NCBI GenBank assembly: GCA_902799985.1
Contig: CADCCR010000052.1
Location: forward strand, 1-35,170
Length of the DNA: 35,170 bases
Source: an uncultured Bacteroidales bacterium
Lineage (GTDB): Bacteria; Bacteroidota; Bacteroidia; Bacteroidales; Bacteroidaceae
Reading direction: 5' to 3'
This document shows positions 33,700 through 35,170 of the stretch, piece after piece. The stretch's first letter is position 1; the number at the start of each line of letters is the position of its first letter. Below the pieces are notes generated by a model. The model was given only the letters and a program-made list of their open reading frames with translations. It searched no databases and was not told the origin of the DNA. A program made the position numbers and the translations under genes.

Positions 33700-33780
33700 A
33701 TCGCCTACGCCTGAACGAAGTGAAGAACCGCCTGCGCCTGAGCGAAGTGAAGAACCGCCCGCGCCTGAACGAAGTGAAGA
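33700..33780. repeat. 27-bp tandem repeat encoding a 9-residue linker repeat
   Basis: Three 27-bp units encode NRLRLNEVK, NRLRLSEVK and NRPRLNEVK, between the signal peptide and the catalytic domain. The period is a multiple of three, so copy-number change would keep the frame. Confidence 0.85.
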
Positions 33781-34633
33781 ACCCTGTATGGCCGCGCGAC
33801 TGGCCCGACCCGACTGTCTGGCTTGGCGAGGACGGACGCTATCATTGTCTGGCCACCAATCCGACACGCTCACTCGTGAGCGACGACCTTTTCCACTGGG
33901 AGATGAGCAACGTGGCTCCCATCGACATCGAGTCGTGGGGCAAGATGCAAGCCATAGCCCAACGCTTCTGGGCCCCCGATGTGGCAACCGTCGACGGCAA
34001 GCGTAACCTCTACCTCACCCTCTACAACAGCGCCGAGGACAGCAACATCGGCGTGCTACAGGAGTACGCTCCCGGACAGTTCCGCTTCGTTGGCATCATC
34101 ACAAGCAGCAGGGAGACAGGCATCCACGACACCATCGACCTTCTTCGGAAGCGTGGGTGGCATACATCGCATAGAACTGGCCAAGGACGGCCTTTCCCTG
34201 AAGAAAGGAGCGAAGTACGAGCATGTGGCAGGCCTGAAGGTAGAGCAATGTCCCGACCGCTCGAAGGTGTTCGAGGGCTCCTACCTGCACCGTCACGACG
34301 GCTACTGGTACCTCTTCGTCAGCTCAGGCTTCTTCGGCGACCACACCTATCAGCTGCAAGTGGGGCGGGCAAAGAAGCTCACCGACGACTTCCTCGACCG
34401 CAACGGCAACCGCATGGACGAAGGCTTTGCCACTCCAGTGCTGCACAGCGACAAGGGCGACCGCTTCTACGGTCCCGGTCATTGCGGCGAGATGTTCACA
34501 GCGAAGGACGGCAAGGAATACCTCTTCTACCATTGCCACGTCCAAGGCAGCCGCCGGCCCAACAGCCGACCGCTCTTCATCGACCGCATCGAGTGGGACA
34601 AGGAGGGCTGGCCATTCGTGGAAGGAGGGAAGC

Positions 34634-34700
34634 CTCACCCCCAACCCCTCTCCGAGGAGAGGGGAGAAGCCTCTCCCCAACCCTCTCCCGTGGGAGAGGG
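34634..34700. repeat. Two GC palindromes at the end of the GH43-like gene
   Basis: CCTCACCCCC then CCCCTCTCC-GA-GGAGAGGGG (34645-34664), followed by CCCTCTCCC-GT-GGGAGAGGG (34681-34700). The first is the element found in the LRR and SusE/F-like genes but read in another frame (PHPQPLSEERGE rather than TPxPSPRRGE). Confidence 0.8.
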
Positions 34701-34734
34701 AGAAAGTCCGCAAGATAGAGATGTAAATGATTAA

Positions 34735-34808
34735 ATTACTAAATAGTAAATAAATAGTAAATTGTAAATCGTTAAATTGTAAATTATTAATTAGGATTGT
34801 AAATCACC
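34735..34808. repeat. AAATTGT-type AT-rich repeats
   Basis: Units such as AAATAGT, AAATTGT and AAATCGT recur at 7-11 bp spacing between the GH43-like gene and glmM. They resemble the repeats at 16319-16444. No clear promoter box is seen in this gap. Confidence 0.5.
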
Positions 34809-35170
34809 ATGACACTCATCAAATCCATCTCGGGCATCCGAGGCACCATCGGAGGAAGAGCAGGCAATACGCTCAACCCCCTCGACATCGTGAAATTCAC
34901 ATCAGCTTACGCAACCCTCATCCGCCGCACTTCAACGGTGAAGAGCAACAAGATAGTGGTCGGCAGAGACGCACGCATCTCCGGCCCTATGGTGAAGAAT
35001 GTGGTCTGCGGCACGCTCATGGGCATGGGCTTCGACGTGGTCAACATCGGCCTCGCCACGACGCCCACCACCGAAGTTGCCGTCACCATGGAAGGCGCCT
35101 GCGGCGGCATCATCATCACAGCCAGCCACAATCACCGCATGTGGAACGCCTTGAAGCTGCTCAACTCCCG
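34809..35170 (+). CDS. glmM: Phosphoglucosamine mutase-like protein (GlmM), 3' end outside the window
   Basis: Translation from the ATG at 34809 gives MTLIKSISGIRGTIGGRAGN, then IVVGRDARISGPMVKNVVCG and GIIITASHNHRMWNALKLLN. SGIRGT and TASHN are the signature sites of the phosphohexomutase family; the serine of TASHN carries the catalytic phosphate. The usual text in Bacteroidota is TASHNPxxWNALK, so H-R here replaces P-x. About 120 of roughly 460 residues are present before the window ends. It interconverts glucosamine 6-phosphate and 1-phosphate for UDP-GlcNAc synthesis; a phosphomannomutase is the alternative. Confidence 0.85.
   Translation, partial: MTLIKSISGIRGTIGGRAGNTLNPLDIVKFTSAYATLIRRTSTVKSNKIVVGRDARISGPMVKNVVCGTLMGMGFDVVNIGLATTPTTEVAVTMEGACGGIIITASHNHRMWNALKLLNS

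Larger units (their letters stand above)
33630..34734 (+). pseudogene. GH43-like glycosidase with internal out-of-frame deletion
   Basis: The first frame has a signal peptide (ending ASAQ), a threefold 9-residue repeat (NRLRLNEVK type), then WPRDWPDPTVWLGEDGRYHCLATN (the WPDP aspartate is a candidate catalytic base), FWAPDVATVDGKRNLYLTLYN and ETGIHDTID. At about 34135-34142 the frame is lost, and a second frame resumes LFFGSVGGIHRIEL-like sequence, then KVFEGSYLHRHDGYWYLFVS (candidate acid) and YGPGHCGEMFTAKDGKEYLFYHCH. In GH43 enzymes a strand of about 10-13 residues should lie between DTID and FFGS, so a deletion that is not a multiple of three is inferred. The C-terminus (HPQPLSEERGEASPQPSPVGEGE) is read from two GC palindromes. 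Family GH43 is likely, but the 5-blade propeller families GH32/62 are possible. Confidence 0.7.

Overview
The window looks like the chromosome of a gut or rumen Bacteroidota of the Prevotella/Bacteroides type. The evidence is: -7 boxes of the TAnnTTTG class, several with a TTTG or TTG element 18-20 nt upstream; a tmRNA whose tag reads GENTYALAA; BspA-type leucine-rich repeat surface proteins; SusE/F-like and GH31 glycan-utilisation proteins; a membrane-bound TPR/HTH regulator; CotH-like secreted proteins; and C-terminal modules of the form IYDLSGRK...RGIYI..GRK.

Layout. 1-4.1 kb, minus strand: a secreted calpain-like cysteine protease, then an operon of a secreted beta-lactamase-fold serine hydrolase and a TrmH/SpoU RNA methyltransferase. 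The methyltransferase is frameshifted and carries a 73-bp palindromic element inside its coding frame. 4.1-8.2 kb, plus strand: four tightly coupled exopolysaccharide genes (flippase, TupA-like ATP-grasp, DUF616-like transferase, GT2), joined by ATGA overlaps or a short gap. 8.4-8.9 kb, minus strand: tmRNA (ssrA) with its own promoter and terminator. 9.1-18.3 kb, plus strand: the rest of the exopolysaccharide locus (six-SLBB export protein, Wzz-like chain-length protein, EpsG-like polymerase, secreted glycosidase-like protein, DUF5672-like transferase, GT2, a GT2 with an internal deletion, GT4). The locus carries flippase, polymerase, export and chain-length functions, so it fits a Wzx/Wzy route. 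No initiating sugar transferase or tyrosine kinase lies in the window.

18.3-24 kb: a lipoprotein-type TPR/coiled-coil/HTH regulator (minus) diverges from a large BspA-like LRR protein (plus) that is split by one frameshift. The two promoters share an identical architecture, including a tandem TTGGGAGT pair, so co-regulation is likely. 24-27.6 kb: a highly structured RNA segment ending in a strong intrinsic terminator whose T-run touches the next ATG, then a truncated small secreted protein and two CotH paralogues. 27.6-33.1 kb, minus strand: a glycan-degradation operon (GH31, SusE/F-like binding protein, GH31) from one Bacteroidota-type promoter. 33.6-34.7 kb: a GH43-like gene with an internal out-of-frame deletion. 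The window ends inside a glmM-like phosphoglucosamine mutase gene.

Two themes run across the window. First, dispersed GC-rich palindromes (arms CCCCTCTCC/GGAGAGGGG and relatives) sit inside coding frames, often just before a C-terminal module. Second, 7-bp tandem repeats occur between genes, at gene ends, and inside the signal-peptide codons of two adjacent secreted proteins, where a one-unit slip would change the reading frame. Four genes are disrupted in 35 kb, so real decay must be separated from assembly error. Everything here was read by eye; no homology search or RNA folding program was run.
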